From assembly GCA_963643165.1 (NCBI GenBank), contig CAVIJD010000007.1, positions 12,216 through 76,215 on the forward strand: a stretch of 64,000 nt of DNA. The letters are read 5' to 3'. The stretch comes from F23-D06 sp963643165 (GTDB lineage Bacteria; Bacteroidota; Bacteroidia; Bacteroidales; WCHB1-69). The first letter of the stretch is position 1. Each line of letters starts with the position of its first letter. The notes under the pieces were generated by a model that searched no databases, was not told the origin of the DNA, and saw nothing but the letters and a program-made list of their open reading frames with translations. Below are positions 1-8,562 of the stretch, one piece after another. The translations under genes and the position numbers were made by a program.

Positions 1-1
1 A

Positions 2-310
2 GAGGAGCGCTCTTTCGCCATCGAGAACCTCACCAAAGAATCCCCGGAATACAGTCCGCATTGGGAAAGCCGTTACGACATATACACCCATTCGGTGCAA
101 AACAACGCCGCCTCATTGCAGGACGCGACAGAAACGGCACTGCTACTGCTTAAAATGCGCTTGCTGGAATGGAGAAAGATGACGCTCGAAAAGGAACTCG
201 GCAGCATCGAGAGCGAAGAAGAAAGCAACGAAATGCTCCGCAAGATCGTTGAGTTAGACAGAGTAAGAAAAGAGTTCGCCCTCCGTTTGGGCATGAATGT
301 TAGCAGATAA
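2..310 (+). CDS. dnaG: C-terminal end of a DnaG-like DNA primase (5' end outside window)
   Basis: Open from the first base in frame 2 to a TAA at 308-310, so the gene begins upstream of the window. The visible 102 residues run from EERSFAIENLTKES to RLGMNVSR. They form a mainly helical, charged tail with spaced Leu residues (ALLLLKMRLLEW, KIVELDRVRKEFALRLG). This resembles the C-terminal helicase-interaction helices of Bacteroidota primases, which end in a similar leucine-rich arginine/lysine helix followed by a short LG-x-x-V tail. No catalytic TOPRIM or zinc domain lies inside the window, so the assignment rests on the tail alone. The next gene begins 9 bases after the stop. Confidence 0.5.
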   Translation, partial: EERSFAIENLTKESPEYSPHWESRYDIYTHSVQNNAASLQDATETALLLLKMRLLEWRKMTLEKELGSIESEEESNEMLRKIVELDRVRKEFALRLGMNVSR

Positions 311-319
311 AGGAGTTTT

Positions 320-1255
320 ATGAAAGTTTTCAAAAAAATAGACTGGAAGAGACTGGACTGGAAGGACCTTGTCAAAAATTACGCGCTCATCGTTACGGGC
401 ACTTTCATCATGTCAATCGGCTATGTCGTGTTCGTTTCGCCATTAAAGTTGGCACCCGGCGGCGTATATGGCATCGCCATCATCTTGCACCATCTTTTCA
501 ATTTCCCCATCGGCTTGTCCGGCATCTGCCTCGACTTGCCGCTGTTGCTGATCGGCACCGTCTGGTTAGGGCCTAAATTCGGGGCCAAAACATTAGTGGG
601 TGCGCTCACATTGCCCGCGTTCATCTCGCTTTGGGAGAAAATCTACGGCTATGCCCCGCTGATCGGGCTACCCGGGGACCCGATGGTCCCCGACCCGTCT
701 GCCAACTTCATCATCGCCTTGTGCGGCGGCGTCATCATTGGCATAGGGCTGGGACTTGTGTTCAAGACCCGCGCCACCTCCGGCGGCACCGACATCATCG
801 CCATGATCATCGGGAAGTACCTGAAACACATTCCACTCGGCAACATCCTCATAGTCGTGGACTCTATCGTCGTGCTGGCAGCACTGGCCGCTTTTAAAGA
901 CTGGACCATCCCGCTCTACTCGTGGCTCATCATCTACGTCACCGGCATTGTGATGGACAAGGTGGTGGCCGGCTTCCACACCAGCAAGACAGTGCTCATC
1001 ATCTCCGACAGTTACGAGGAAATCCGTCTCCGCATCTTCTCCGAACTCGACCGAGGCGGCACCTTCCTTCACGGCGAGGGCATGTACAACCACGACAAAA
1101 AGAAAATCATTTTCACCTCCATCTCACGGAAACAACTCCCCGTTTTGATTCATTTTGTACACGAAATAGACCCTAAAGCTTTCATCACCATCTTTGCGGC
1201 ATCCGAAACGATAGGAGACGGTTTTGTCCCGCTCAAAGAAAAAGCGCTTTCATAG
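320..1255 (+). CDS. YitT family integral membrane protein (DUF161 + DUF2179)
   Basis: 311 residues with five to six predicted membrane segments in the first 210 residues (for example IVTGTFIMSIGYVVFVS and FIIALCGGVIIGIGLGLVF). They are followed by a soluble C-terminal domain of about 80 residues (from KTVLIISDSYEEIR to the end) that matches the DUF2179 ligand-binding-like fold of YitT/YebE proteins. The Gly-rich loop LAPGGVYGIA after the first helix is typical of the family. The substrate is unknown. A good ribosome site (AAAGGAG at 309-315) sits 4 bases before ATG 320. It lies just after the primase gene and 8 bases before the SufT-like gene, so the three may be co-transcribed. Confidence 0.85.
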   Translation: MKVFKKIDWKRLDWKDLVKNYALIVTGTFIMSIGYVVFVSPLKLAPGGVYGIAIILHHLFNFPIGLSGICLDLPLLLIGTVWLGPKFGAKTLVGALTLPAFISLWEKIYGYAPLIGLPGDPMVPDPSANFIIALCGGVIIGIGLGLVFKTRATSGGTDIIAMIIGKYLKHIPLGNILIVVDSIVVLAALAAFKDWTIPLYSWLIIYVTGIVMDKVVAGFHTSKTVLIISDSYEEIRLRIFSELDRGGTFLHGEGMYNHDKKKIIFTSISRKQLPVLIHFVHEIDPKAFITIFAASETIGDGFVPLKEKALS

Positions 1256-1263
1256 TTACAGTT

Positions 1264-1569
1264 ATGGATAATATCAGAGAAAAAATCATTGAAGTACTGA
1301 CCAACATCTACGACCCCGAGATCCCCGTCAACATCTGGGAACTGGGGTTCATCTACAAATTGGAAATCACGCCCGACAACGATGTCTATATTCTTATGAC
1401 GCTGACAGCCCCCAACTGCCCTGTGGCTGAAACCTTGCCCGACGAGGTTGGCGAACGCGTCTCTTCGATTCCGGGGCTCGGAAGAGTGTCCGTGGAAGTC
1501 ACCTTTGACCCGCCTTGGGACATCGACAAGATGACGGATGCCGCCAAATTGGAGTTAGGGTTGATTTGA
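1264..1569 (+). CDS. MIP18/DUF59 family Fe-S assembly protein (SufT-like)
   Basis: 101 residues, a complete single-domain DUF59 protein. The hallmarks are DPEIPVNIWELGFIYKL near residues 17-33 and the conserved Cys52 in TLTAPNCPVAETLP. The end DPPWDIDKMTDAAKLELG is the usual C-terminal signature. Family members (SufT, PaaD C-domain, eukaryotic MIP18) act in maturation of Fe-S proteins. This fits a genome with many Fe-S enzymes, several of which are in this window. It starts 8 bases after yitT and ends before a -7 box at 1595 that begins the next unit. Confidence 0.85.
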   Translation: MDNIREKIIEVLTNIYDPEIPVNIWELGFIYKLEITPDNDVYILMTLTAPNCPVAETLPDEVGERVSSIPGLGRVSVEVTFDPPWDIDKMTDAAKLELGLI

Positions 1570-1594
1570 TTTTAGCCTAAATTGTTTTTTTTAG

Positions 1595-1602
1595 TACTTT
1601 TG
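1595..1602 (+). promoter_or_regulatory. -7 box TACTTTTG upstream of the pseudouridine synthase gene
   Basis: Exact match to the Bacteroidota TAnnTTTG element, 23 bases before ATG 1626. No TTTG element is seen at the ideal -33 spacing. Confidence 0.6.
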
Positions 1603-1625
1603 CCGCCTTTTACACGAACTGAACA

Positions 1626-2942
1626 ATGGCACGAAAATTCAACAGCGAAATATCAGAAAATGACTTCTCTTCAGAGAGAAAGCCGCGCGAAAACAAATTC
1701 AGAAACAACAAGTCTGGCAACGGAAAGTCTCGTTCATTCCATACGGGTGATGGGCGCAAAGGCGGTTTCCGTGCCGACAAAGGCAGCGGCTTTGCCGGGT
1801 CAGACGACAAACGCAGAAGTTTCCGTCCGGCACGCAAAGAGCACGGCTCTTTCAATTCCGAAGAGGGACGCAGGAGTTTTGGGCCGTCCCGGAATTATGG
1901 CGAGGAGAATGACACGCCACGCTTCAGACGCGACAATGACGCCGAAGAGGGCAGTTTCCGTCCGAGACGTAATTTCAGGAATGAGGAACGCAAACCCTAT
2001 CGGGGAAAGCGCGACCAAGACCAGAACAATTTCCGTCCGCGCCGCAAGTTCAGAAACTTTGACGAAAACCCGGATGAGGAAAGACGTCCGCGCCGCCGTG
2101 ATGTGACAGCCGACTCGGACATCCTGACTGAAATTGTCAACAAACGCAGACGCGAGGGACGGCAAAACCCGCAGAAACAGAAAATACTCTCCCTCGAATT
2201 TGCGGAACAGCACGGCCCCATCCGCCTGAACAAGTATATAGCCAATGCCGGCATCTGCTCGCGCCGCGATGCTGACGTGCTGATCGCTTCCGGCGCCATT
2301 ACGGTGAACGGCGAAGTAGTGACCGAAATGGGACACAAGGTGCTGCCCACCGACGAGGTGCGCTATGGCGACCAGGTGCTGCAACGCGAGAAACCCGTGT
2401 ATGTTTTGCTGAACAAGCCGAAAGACTATATCACCACAACGGATGACGAGCGCGACCGAGCCAATGTTATGGACCTTGTGCGCAACGCTTGCAAAGAACG
2501 CATCTATCCCGTGGGACGCCTTGACCGCGACACGACCGGACTGCTGCTCTTCACCAACGACGGCGACTTGACCCGAAAACTGACCCATCCCAGCACGCAA
2601 ATTGAGAAAACCTATCTGGTTGAACTCAACAAACCGTTGGCTGCCATCGACATGGCTGCTCTGCGCAACGGCCTCGAACTCACCGACGGCGTCATCACCC
2701 CCGATGACGTGCAATATGTTGAGGGTGCCGAATCCAAGAAAGAAGTCGGCATTACAATACATTCCGGCAAAAACCGCATCATCCGACGGATGTTCGAATT
2801 TTTAGGCTATGAGGTCGTAAAACTGGACCGCGTGATTTTTGCCGGGCTCACCAAAAAAGACCTCAAACGGGGAATGTGGCGTTTCCTCACAAAACAGGAA
2901 GTCGGCTTCCTCAAGATGATCGCCAACCGCAAAGACGTATAG
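1626..2942 (+). CDS. RluB/RsuA-type 16S/23S rRNA pseudouridine synthase with long Arg-rich N-terminal arm
   Basis: 438 residues, against about 240-300 for most RsuA/RluB enzymes. The C-terminal ~240 residues hold an S4 RNA-binding domain (IRLNKYIANAGICSRRDAD, about residue 200) and the catalytic domain. The nucleophile Asp lies in the signature GRLDRDTTGLLLFTNDG near residue 300. SGKNRIIRRMFEFLGYEV is the usual C-terminal motif. The first ~170 residues are low complexity, rich in Arg, Phe, Ser and Glu, with repeated FRPRR and RRSF units and no hydrophobic core. This looks like a disordered RNA-binding arm, as seen in other Bacteroidota homologues. The product would isomerise a uridine in rRNA; which site cannot be told from the sequence. 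Confidence 0.9.
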   Translation: MARKFNSEISENDFSSERKPRENKFRNNKSGNGKSRSFHTGDGRKGGFRADKGSGFAGSDDKRRSFRPARKEHGSFNSEEGRRSFGPSRNYGEENDTPRFRRDNDAEEGSFRPRRNFRNEERKPYRGKRDQDQNNFRPRRKFRNFDENPDEERRPRRRDVTADSDILTEIVNKRRREGRQNPQKQKILSLEFAEQHGPIRLNKYIANAGICSRRDADVLIASGAITVNGEVVTEMGHKVLPTDEVRYGDQVLQREKPVYVLLNKPKDYITTTDDERDRANVMDLVRNACKERIYPVGRLDRDTTGLLLFTNDGDLTRKLTHPSTQIEKTYLVELNKPLAAIDMAALRNGLELTDGVITPDDVQYVEGAESKKEVGITIHSGKNRIIRRMFEFLGYEVVKLDRVIFAGLTKKDLKRGMWRFLTKQEVGFLKMIANRKDV

Positions 2943-2972
2943 CCTTGAAAGGTTGATTTGCACCGAAAAAGT

Positions 2973-4253
2973 ATGGATACCGGGGACAACAAACATCCTA
3001 ACTCCATGAACGGCGGCGTTGAGATTATGTCGCCGGCGGGCTCTTATGAGTCACTGGCGGCCGCAATACAGGCTGGCGCCGGTTCCGTCTATTTCGGAGT
3101 TGGCGCACTCAACATGCGCTCCCGTTCGGCGGCAAACTTCACACTCGACGACCTGCAACAGATCACTGACATCTGCCGTGAACACCACGTCAACTCCTAT
3201 CTGACCGTAAACACCATTGTCTATAACAACGAGTTGCAGCAGCTGCGCGACCTGCTCGACCGTGCCAGACAGTGTCGCGTCACGGCCGTCATTGCCTCTG
3301 ACATGGCAGCGGTGCAGTATGCCCGCCAAATAGGTTTGAGCGTACACCTCTCCACCCAGTGCAACGTCACGAATGTGGAGGCGGTGCGCTACTATGCCCA
3401 ATTTGCCGACGTGGTGGTCTTGGGACGAGAGTGCAACTTACTACAGGTGGCAGACATTTGCCGGACCATCCGCGAGGAAAACATAACCGGACCCGGCGGC
3501 GACCTTGTGAAAATCGAGATGTTTGTGCATGGCGCACTTTGCATGGCGGTGTCGGGCAAGTGTTACCTGAGCCTCGACACGTTCAATTATCCCGCCAACC
3601 GCGGGGCCTGCATACAGCCGTGCCGCCGTGCCTACCGCGTGCAAGATGCCGACAACGAGGTTGACTTGCTCGTGGACAACAAATATATAATGTCACCCAA
3701 AGACCTCTGCACGATAGGTTTTCTTGACAAAATAATACGAGCCGGCGTGTCCGTTCTCAAAATCGAAGGGCGCGGACGCTCTGCCGAGTATGTGAAAATT
3801 GTGACACAATGCTACCGCGAAGCGCTTCAAGCTTTGAATGACGGCACTTTCGGGATTGAAAAGACCGAAAAGTGGATTGAACGGCTGAAGAGTGTCTATA
3901 ACCGCGGCTTCTGGGACGGCTACTACCTCGGACGCACCATGGGAGAGTGGTCGGAGCGTTACGGCTCGCAGGCCACACGCGTCAAGCGACATATCGGCAA
4001 AGTCACCAATTACTTCAGCCGCATCGGCGTGGCGGAGATACAAATGGAAGAGGACGAACTTTCGGTTGGCGACGACATTCTGATCATAGGTCCTACCACA
4101 GGCGTGGCAGAGAGCCCGGTGACGGAAGTGCGCTTTAACTTGCAGTCCGTCAGCAACGTACAAAAAGGCGCATGCTGTTCGGTGCCCATCGGGGAGACCG
4201 TGCGCCGCGGCGACCAGGTGTATAAGTGGACGAAAGTCCCTGACGAGTTTTAA
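2973..4253 (+). CDS. U32 family protein (peptidase U32 / RlhA-TrhP-like)
   Basis: About 426 residues. The N-terminus MSPAGSYESLAAAIQAGA is the usual start of the U32 barrel. The U32 signature appears as EMFVHGALCMAVSGKCYLS near residue 180, followed by the conserved cysteines in RGACIQPCRR. Characterised bacterial members (TrhP, RlhA) are Fe-S-dependent RNA hydroxylation factors rather than true peptidases, so an RNA-modification role is more likely than proteolysis. Start choice is open: ATG 2973 or ATG 3006 (MNGGVEIMSPAG); the latter matches the usual family start better. It begins 30 bases after the pseudouridine synthase gene, suggesting one transcript. Confidence 0.85.
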   Translation: MDTGDNKHPNSMNGGVEIMSPAGSYESLAAAIQAGAGSVYFGVGALNMRSRSAANFTLDDLQQITDICREHHVNSYLTVNTIVYNNELQQLRDLLDRARQCRVTAVIASDMAAVQYARQIGLSVHLSTQCNVTNVEAVRYYAQFADVVVLGRECNLLQVADICRTIREENITGPGGDLVKIEMFVHGALCMAVSGKCYLSLDTFNYPANRGACIQPCRRAYRVQDADNEVDLLVDNKYIMSPKDLCTIGFLDKIIRAGVSVLKIEGRGRSAEYVKIVTQCYREALQALNDGTFGIEKTEKWIERLKSVYNRGFWDGYYLGRTMGEWSERYGSQATRVKRHIGKVTNYFSRIGVAEIQMEEDELSVGDDILIIGPTTGVAESPVTEVRFNLQSVSNVQKGACCSVPIGETVRRGDQVYKWTKVPDEF

Positions 4254-4324
4254 GAGCGGGGGCGCACTTGCGCCATCGCCGTGTCACATTTTTTTGCCAA
4301 AGTATCGATATATCAAATAAAGTG

Positions 4325-4332
4325 TATCTTTG
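4325..4332 (+). promoter_or_regulatory. -7 box TATCTTTG for serC-serA
   Basis: Matches TAnnTTTG and lies 56 bases before the serC ATG. A weak 5-bp hairpin (GGCGC/GCGCC, 4261-4274) precedes it after the U32 gene. Confidence 0.6.
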
Positions 4333-4388
4333 CCACAAATTTGATAAGGCAAATAGCGTCTATAAAAAAACAATATAACTCGTTTAAT

Positions 4389-5495
4389 ATGAAAGAAGTA
4401 CATAATTTCAATGCAGGACCTTGTGTCCTCCCGAAAGAAGCCATTGAATCAACGATCAATGCAATTCGCAATTTCGACAACACGGGCATTGGCCTGATGG
4501 AAATCTCTCACCGCACCCCGGGTTGGGAACGCGTTATGGCAGAAACCCGCCAGCTTTGGCGCGACCTGCTCAACATTCCTGATGAGTATGAGGTGTTGTT
4601 TTTGGGTGGTGGCGCAAGCACACAGTTCTTCACAGTGCCTGCCAACCTGCTGAAAACGAAAGCCGCTTACCTGCAGACAGGTGTCTGGGCTAAAAAATCA
4701 GCCAAAGAAGCAAAACTTTTCGGCAAAGTTGAAATCGTGGCTTCTTCTGAAGACAAGACCTACAGCTACATTCCGAAAGATTACACCATCCCTACGGATG
4801 CCGACTATTTCCACATCACGACCAACAACACCATCTATGGTACGGAAATCAAATACGACATGGACTGCCCGATCATGCTGGTGGCCGACATGTCTTCCGA
4901 CATCATGAGCCGTCCCGTTGACGTGAAGAAATACGGTCTCATCTACGGTGGTGCACAGAAAAACGTTGGTCCTGCCGGCGTAACATTCGTCATCGTCCGC
5001 AAGGACATCCTCGGTCAGATCGGTGAACGCGCCTATATGAACCCGCTGCCCACGATGGTTGACTACCGCACGCACGCTGCTGAAGAGGCCAAGAACATCT
5101 CCATGTTCAACACACCTCCCGTACTGCCTATTTTCGTGATGCACGAGACCCTCACATGGCTCAAGAACACCATCGGCGGCGTAGAGGAGATGAACAAGAT
5201 CAACATGAAGAAATCTGCTATGCTTTATGAAGAGATCGACCGCAACAGCATGTTCGTCGGCACAGTAACCAACAAGGAAGACCGTTCTATCATGAACCAT
5301 TGTTGGGTGATGGCTCCGGGTTACGAAGACAAGCAGGACGCTTTCATGGCATACGCCAAAGAACGCGGCATGGTCGGCATCAAGGGACACCGCTCCGTGG
5401 GTGGCTTCCGCGCTTCTCTGTACAACGCTTGCTCCATAGAGGATGTTGAAGCTCTCGTGGCTTGTATGCAGGATTTCGAAAAGTCAAACAAATAA
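4389..5495 (+). CDS. serC: Phosphoserine aminotransferase
   Basis: 368 residues. Converts 3-phosphohydroxypyruvate plus glutamate to phosphoserine in serine synthesis, and can serve pyridoxal phosphate synthesis. The start MKEVHNFNAGPCVLP is the family's normal N-terminus, so ATG 4389 is chosen over an upstream in-frame GTG at 4281. The PLP lysine lies in YGGAQKNVGPAG (about Lys190). The conserved SHRTPGW loop is at about 35 and the C-terminal HRSVGGFRASLYNA motif is intact. It is followed after 14 bases by serA, giving a two-gene serine operon without serB nearby. Confidence 0.97.
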   Translation: MKEVHNFNAGPCVLPKEAIESTINAIRNFDNTGIGLMEISHRTPGWERVMAETRQLWRDLLNIPDEYEVLFLGGGASTQFFTVPANLLKTKAAYLQTGVWAKKSAKEAKLFGKVEIVASSEDKTYSYIPKDYTIPTDADYFHITTNNTIYGTEIKYDMDCPIMLVADMSSDIMSRPVDVKKYGLIYGGAQKNVGPAGVTFVIVRKDILGQIGERAYMNPLPTMVDYRTHAAEEAKNISMFNTPPVLPIFVMHETLTWLKNTIGGVEEMNKINMKKSAMLYEEIDRNSMFVGTVTNKEDRSIMNHCWVMAPGYEDKQDAFMAYAKERGMVGIKGHRSVGGFRASLYNACSIEDVEALVACMQDFEKSNK

Positions 5496-5509
5496 GCATA
5501 CCGTCTGAA

Positions 5510-6427
5510 ATGAAAGTCTTAATTGCAACTCAGAAACCTTTTGCTAAGGCTGCCGTTGACGGCATCCGCGCCATCGTTGAAAAAGCCGGTTATGAACTGG
5601 CTCTTCTCGAGAAGTATGAAACCCCTGAGCAGCTTTATGCTGCCGTTGAGGATGTAGATGCTATGATCGTCCGCTCCGACAAGGTGACGGCTCAGGTTAT
5701 CGATGCCGCCAAGAACCTTAAGGTGGTGGTAAGAGCCGGCGCCGGTTTCGACAACCTCGACCTCGCCGCTTGCACGGCTAACAACATCGTGGCTATGAAC
5801 ACCCCCGGCCAGAACTCCAACGCTGTGGCTGAACTCGCTATCGGCATGATGATCTATATGGCCCGCAACACGTTCAAACCCGGCACGGGCACGGAACTGA
5901 AAGGCAAGAAAGTGGGCATCCAGGCTTACGGCAACGTTGGTCGCCTGGTGGCTGAAAAGGCTAAAGCCCTCGGCATGGAAGTTATGGCTTTCGACCCGTT
6001 TGTCCCGAAAGAGAAAATGGAGGCCGAAGGCGTTGAAGTTCCTGCTACGCTCGAAGATATGTACAAGAACTGCCATTACATCTCTCTGCATATCCCCGCT
6101 AACGACCAGACCAAGAAATCTATCGGCAAGGGTCTCGTTTCTCTGATGCCGAAAGGCGGCTGCGTCATTAACACGGCTCGCAAAGAGGTTATCAATGAGG
6201 CTGAACTTCTGGACCTTATGGCAGAAAGAGAAGATATCAAATACTGCACCGATATCGCTCCTGAAGCCCTCGAAGATTTCTCCAAATTTGAGAAACGTTT
6301 CTTCGCAACGCCGAAAAAACAAGGCGCTGAAACAGCAGAGGCTAACATCAATGCAGGTCTTGCCGCTGCAAACCAGATTGTCAACTTCTTCGTCAATGGC
6401 GATAAGAAATTCCAGGTCAATAAATAA
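5510..6427 (+). CDS. serA: D-3-phosphoglycerate dehydrogenase, short Lys-type
   Basis: 305 residues, NAD-dependent 2-hydroxyacid dehydrogenase fold; oxidises 3-phosphoglycerate as the first step of serine synthesis. The substrate domain shows VRAGAGFDNLDLAA and the Rossmann domain QAYGNVGRLVAEKA. Catalytic Arg is in INTARKEVINEAELL. The position normally held by catalytic His (TPHxG) reads ATPKKQGAET, that is Lys. This matches the Lys-containing short phosphoglycerate dehydrogenases known from Entamoeba and Bacteroidota. No ACT domain is present, so feedback control by serine through that domain is not expected. ATG 5510 is chosen because MKVLIATQKPF is the natural strand 1. A strong terminator follows at 6445. 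Confidence 0.93.
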   Translation: MKVLIATQKPFAKAAVDGIRAIVEKAGYELALLEKYETPEQLYAAVEDVDAMIVRSDKVTAQVIDAAKNLKVVVRAGAGFDNLDLAACTANNIVAMNTPGQNSNAVAELAIGMMIYMARNTFKPGTGTELKGKKVGIQAYGNVGRLVAEKAKALGMEVMAFDPFVPKEKMEAEGVEVPATLEDMYKNCHYISLHIPANDQTKKSIGKGLVSLMPKGGCVINTARKEVINEAELLDLMAEREDIKYCTDIAPEALEDFSKFEKRFFATPKKQGAETAEANINAGLAAANQIVNFFVNGDKKFQVNK

Positions 6428-6444
6428 CATCTGGAAATAAAAAT

Positions 6445-6473
6445 AAAGGACGGAAAAAATTTCCGTCCTTTTT
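6445..6473 (+). terminator. Rho-independent terminator after serA
   Basis: A 12-bp perfect stem (6445-6456 with 6460-6471) and three-base loop, ending in a T run. It lies 17 bases past the serA stop and directly abuts tRNA-Arg. Confidence 0.85.
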
Positions 6474-6547
6474 GGCCCTGTAGTTCAGTTGAATAGAACG
6501 TCAGATTCCGGTTCTGAAAGTCGCGGGTTTGAGTCCCACCGGGGTCA
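6474..6547 (+). tRNA. tRNA-Arg (anticodon CCG)
   Basis: A 74-nt cloverleaf. Acceptor arms GGCCCTG and CGGGGTC pair with two G-U pairs. The D stem is GTTC/GAAC, and the anticodon stem TCAGA/TCTGA carries loop TTCCGGT (CCG). The T loop is TTTGAGT. The T stem has one C-A mismatch. CCA is not encoded. No -7 box separates it from the serA terminator, so its transcription may depend on read-through. Confidence 0.9.
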
Positions 6548-6570
6548 CTATCTAATGACAAGGCAACAAA

Positions 6571-7704
6571 ATGAAAATTGCTGTCAATACACGGTTGCTG
6601 CTGAAAGACAAACTGGAAGGGATAGGATGGTTTACCTATGAAAGTCTAAAGCGCATCACCTGTTCCCACCCGGAACATACATTCTATTTTATCTTCGACA
6701 GAAAATATGACCCGGACTTCATCTTTTCTGACAATGTAGTGCCCGTGACAGCGTTTCCGCCTACTCGCCACCCCTACCTGTGGTACGCCTATTTTGAGTT
6801 CACCATCCCATTAGTTCTCAAGAAACTGCAGCCCGACCTGTTCTTTTCTCCCGACGGCTGGCTCTCCCTGCGCACAAATGTGCCGCAAGTGAATGTTATC
6901 CACGACCTCAATTTTGAACACCGTCAGGATTTCATCCTGCCGAAACATCAGCAGTATTACACCCGCTTTTTCCCTCAATTCGCAAAAAAAGCCCGAAGAA
7001 TAGCCACTGTTTCCGAGTTTTCAAAGCAAGACATCCACAAATTCTATGGCATTGACGAGGACAAAATTGACGTGGTGTATAACGGCAGCAACAATTGTTA
7101 CAAGCCCCTAACGGCAGCAGAACAGCAACTTGTGCGCAACGAGTTCACAGACGGCTGTCCCTATTTTCTGTTCGTCAGTGCTATACACAAGCGCAAGAAT
7201 TTGGCCAACATCCTCCGCGCCTTTGAAGCCTATAAACAAAAAACGCACTCTAACGCCAAGTTTTTGGTCGTGGGAGCGCGGGCAGGACTGCAGGGTGATG
7301 TTGACGAGGTGTACCGGCAGATGCAGTTTGCCGCCGATGTCCGCTTTGCGGGGCATCTCGCCACCGACAGGCTGGCCGTTGTTATGGCTTCGGCCATAGC
7401 GTTGGTTTATGCCTCCTATTTCGAGGGCTTCGGCATACCTATTGTGGAGGCGTTCAAGGCAGAAACGCCCGTTATCACCTCCAACGTCACCGCAATGCCA
7501 GAAGTGGCGGGCGATGCCGCCTTGCTGGTAGAGCCCCATTCGGTGCAACAGATTGCAGCAGCCATGGAACAACTGGCGGCAGACGAAACGCTGAGACGCA
7601 CGCTGATTGAAAAAGGGGAACAACAAAGTTTGAAGTTCAGTTGGGACCAGACCGCCGCAAGGCTTTGGCGTTGCCTTGAAAAAACGATGCTGAACACCCA
7701 ATAG
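6571..7704 (+). CDS. GT4-type glycosyltransferase (family 1 fold GT-B)
   Basis: 377 residues. The N-terminal acceptor domain carries the LEGIGWFTYE loop near residue 15. The C-terminal donor domain has the GT4 signature EGFGIPIVEAFKAETPVI with the E-x7-E pair, then NVTAMPEVAGDAALLVEP. HKRKNLANILRAFEAY is the usual nucleotide-sugar binding start of the second domain. The enzyme would move a sugar from an activated donor to a glycan or lipid acceptor; neither can be named. It is a lone gene between tRNA-Arg and the PLP-binding protein gene. Its end overlaps no neighbour, and a new -7 box follows. Confidence 0.9.
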   Translation: MKIAVNTRLLLKDKLEGIGWFTYESLKRITCSHPEHTFYFIFDRKYDPDFIFSDNVVPVTAFPPTRHPYLWYAYFEFTIPLVLKKLQPDLFFSPDGWLSLRTNVPQVNVIHDLNFEHRQDFILPKHQQYYTRFFPQFAKKARRIATVSEFSKQDIHKFYGIDEDKIDVVYNGSNNCYKPLTAAEQQLVRNEFTDGCPYFLFVSAIHKRKNLANILRAFEAYKQKTHSNAKFLVVGARAGLQGDVDEVYRQMQFAADVRFAGHLATDRLAVVMASAIALVYASYFEGFGIPIVEAFKAETPVITSNVTAMPEVAGDAALLVEPHSVQQIAAAMEQLAADETLRRTLIEKGEQQSLKFSWDQTAARLWRCLEKTMLNTQ

Positions 7705-7717
7705 GGTATCTTTTTCG

Positions 7718-7725
7718 TATTTTTG
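7718..7725 (+). promoter_or_regulatory. -7 box TATTTTTG upstream of the PLP-binding protein gene
   Basis: Matches TAnnTTTG, 44 bases before ATG 7770 and 13 bases after the glycosyltransferase stop. Confidence 0.6.
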
Positions 7726-7769
7726 CGCCGCTTATCATTGCCCCGTTTGAGGCGCGAAACTATAGTGCT

Positions 7770-8441
7770 ATGGATATTGAAAAATATAACGAAATACTCG
7801 GAGAACTGCCTGAAAGTGTCCGCTTGATTGCCGTCTCAAAAACAAAACCTGCCGAAGATATACAGACCCTTTACGACCAAGGACAACGCGTATTTGGCGA
7901 GAACAAGGCGCAGGAGATGAAAGCCAAACACGAAGCGCTGCCAAAAGACATCCAATGGCATTTTATCGGGCATCTGCAGACCAACAAAATCAAATACATA
8001 GCCCCGTTTGTGACGCTCATCCACAGCATCGACAGTGCCGAATTGCTGGGTGAGGTGAACCGTCATGCCGAAAAGAACAACCGCATAATTCCCTGCCTGC
8101 TCCAGTTTCACATAGCGGCGGAAAGCACTAAATTCGGTTTTCTTCCCGACGAGTGCGTGCAAATGCTCGAAAGCGCGCCATTCCGCGAATGGAAGAATGT
8201 GCGCATCTGCGGCGTGATGGGCATGGCCACATTTACGGACGACACCGAACAGGTGCGACGCGAGTTCAGAAACCTGAAATCCATCTTCGACATGCTGAAA
8301 CAGCAATACTTTGCAGCCGACACCTCCTTTAAGGAACTGTCTATGGGCATGTCAGAAGATTACCGCATCGCCATCGAGGAGGGCAGCACGCTGGTTCGCA
8401 TCGGAAGTGCCATCTTCGGAGCGCGCAACTACGCCAAATAG
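7770..8441 (+). CDS. YggS/PLPBP family pyridoxal phosphate homeostasis protein
   Basis: 223 residues, single TIM-barrel domain. PLP-binding Lys24 sits in RLIAVSKTKPAEDI. Other family motifs are GENKAQEM, WHFIGHLQTNKIKY and the C-terminal phosphate loop LSMGMSEDYRIAIEEGSTLVRIGSAIFG. Members buffer free PLP and affect amino acid pools; they are not known enzymes. It stands alone, 44 bases after its own -7 box, and is followed by a hairpin terminator at 8531. Confidence 0.95.
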   Translation: MDIEKYNEILGELPESVRLIAVSKTKPAEDIQTLYDQGQRVFGENKAQEMKAKHEALPKDIQWHFIGHLQTNKIKYIAPFVTLIHSIDSAELLGEVNRHAEKNNRIIPCLLQFHIAAESTKFGFLPDECVQMLESAPFREWKNVRICGVMGMATFTDDTEQVRREFRNLKSIFDMLKQQYFAADTSFKELSMGMSEDYRIAIEEGSTLVRIGSAIFGARNYAK

Positions 8442-8530
8442 TCTTTGTGCCGTTTATTTTGAAGTTGTGTTGGCACGACTCCAAAGACTTATAAATACTT
8501 GTGTGAAAGAATAATCAGCGGTTGACGCAA

Positions 8531-8560
8531 AAACGGCGGTCAATATACGGCCGTTTTTTT
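8531..8560 (+). terminator. Hairpin terminator between the PLPBP gene and lysS
   Basis: AAACGGC (8531-8537) pairs with GCCGTTT (8550-8556), followed by a T run to 8561. The T run merges into the lysS -7 box, so the lysS -33 region lies inside this hairpin. Confidence 0.7.
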
Positions 8561-8562
8561 TG

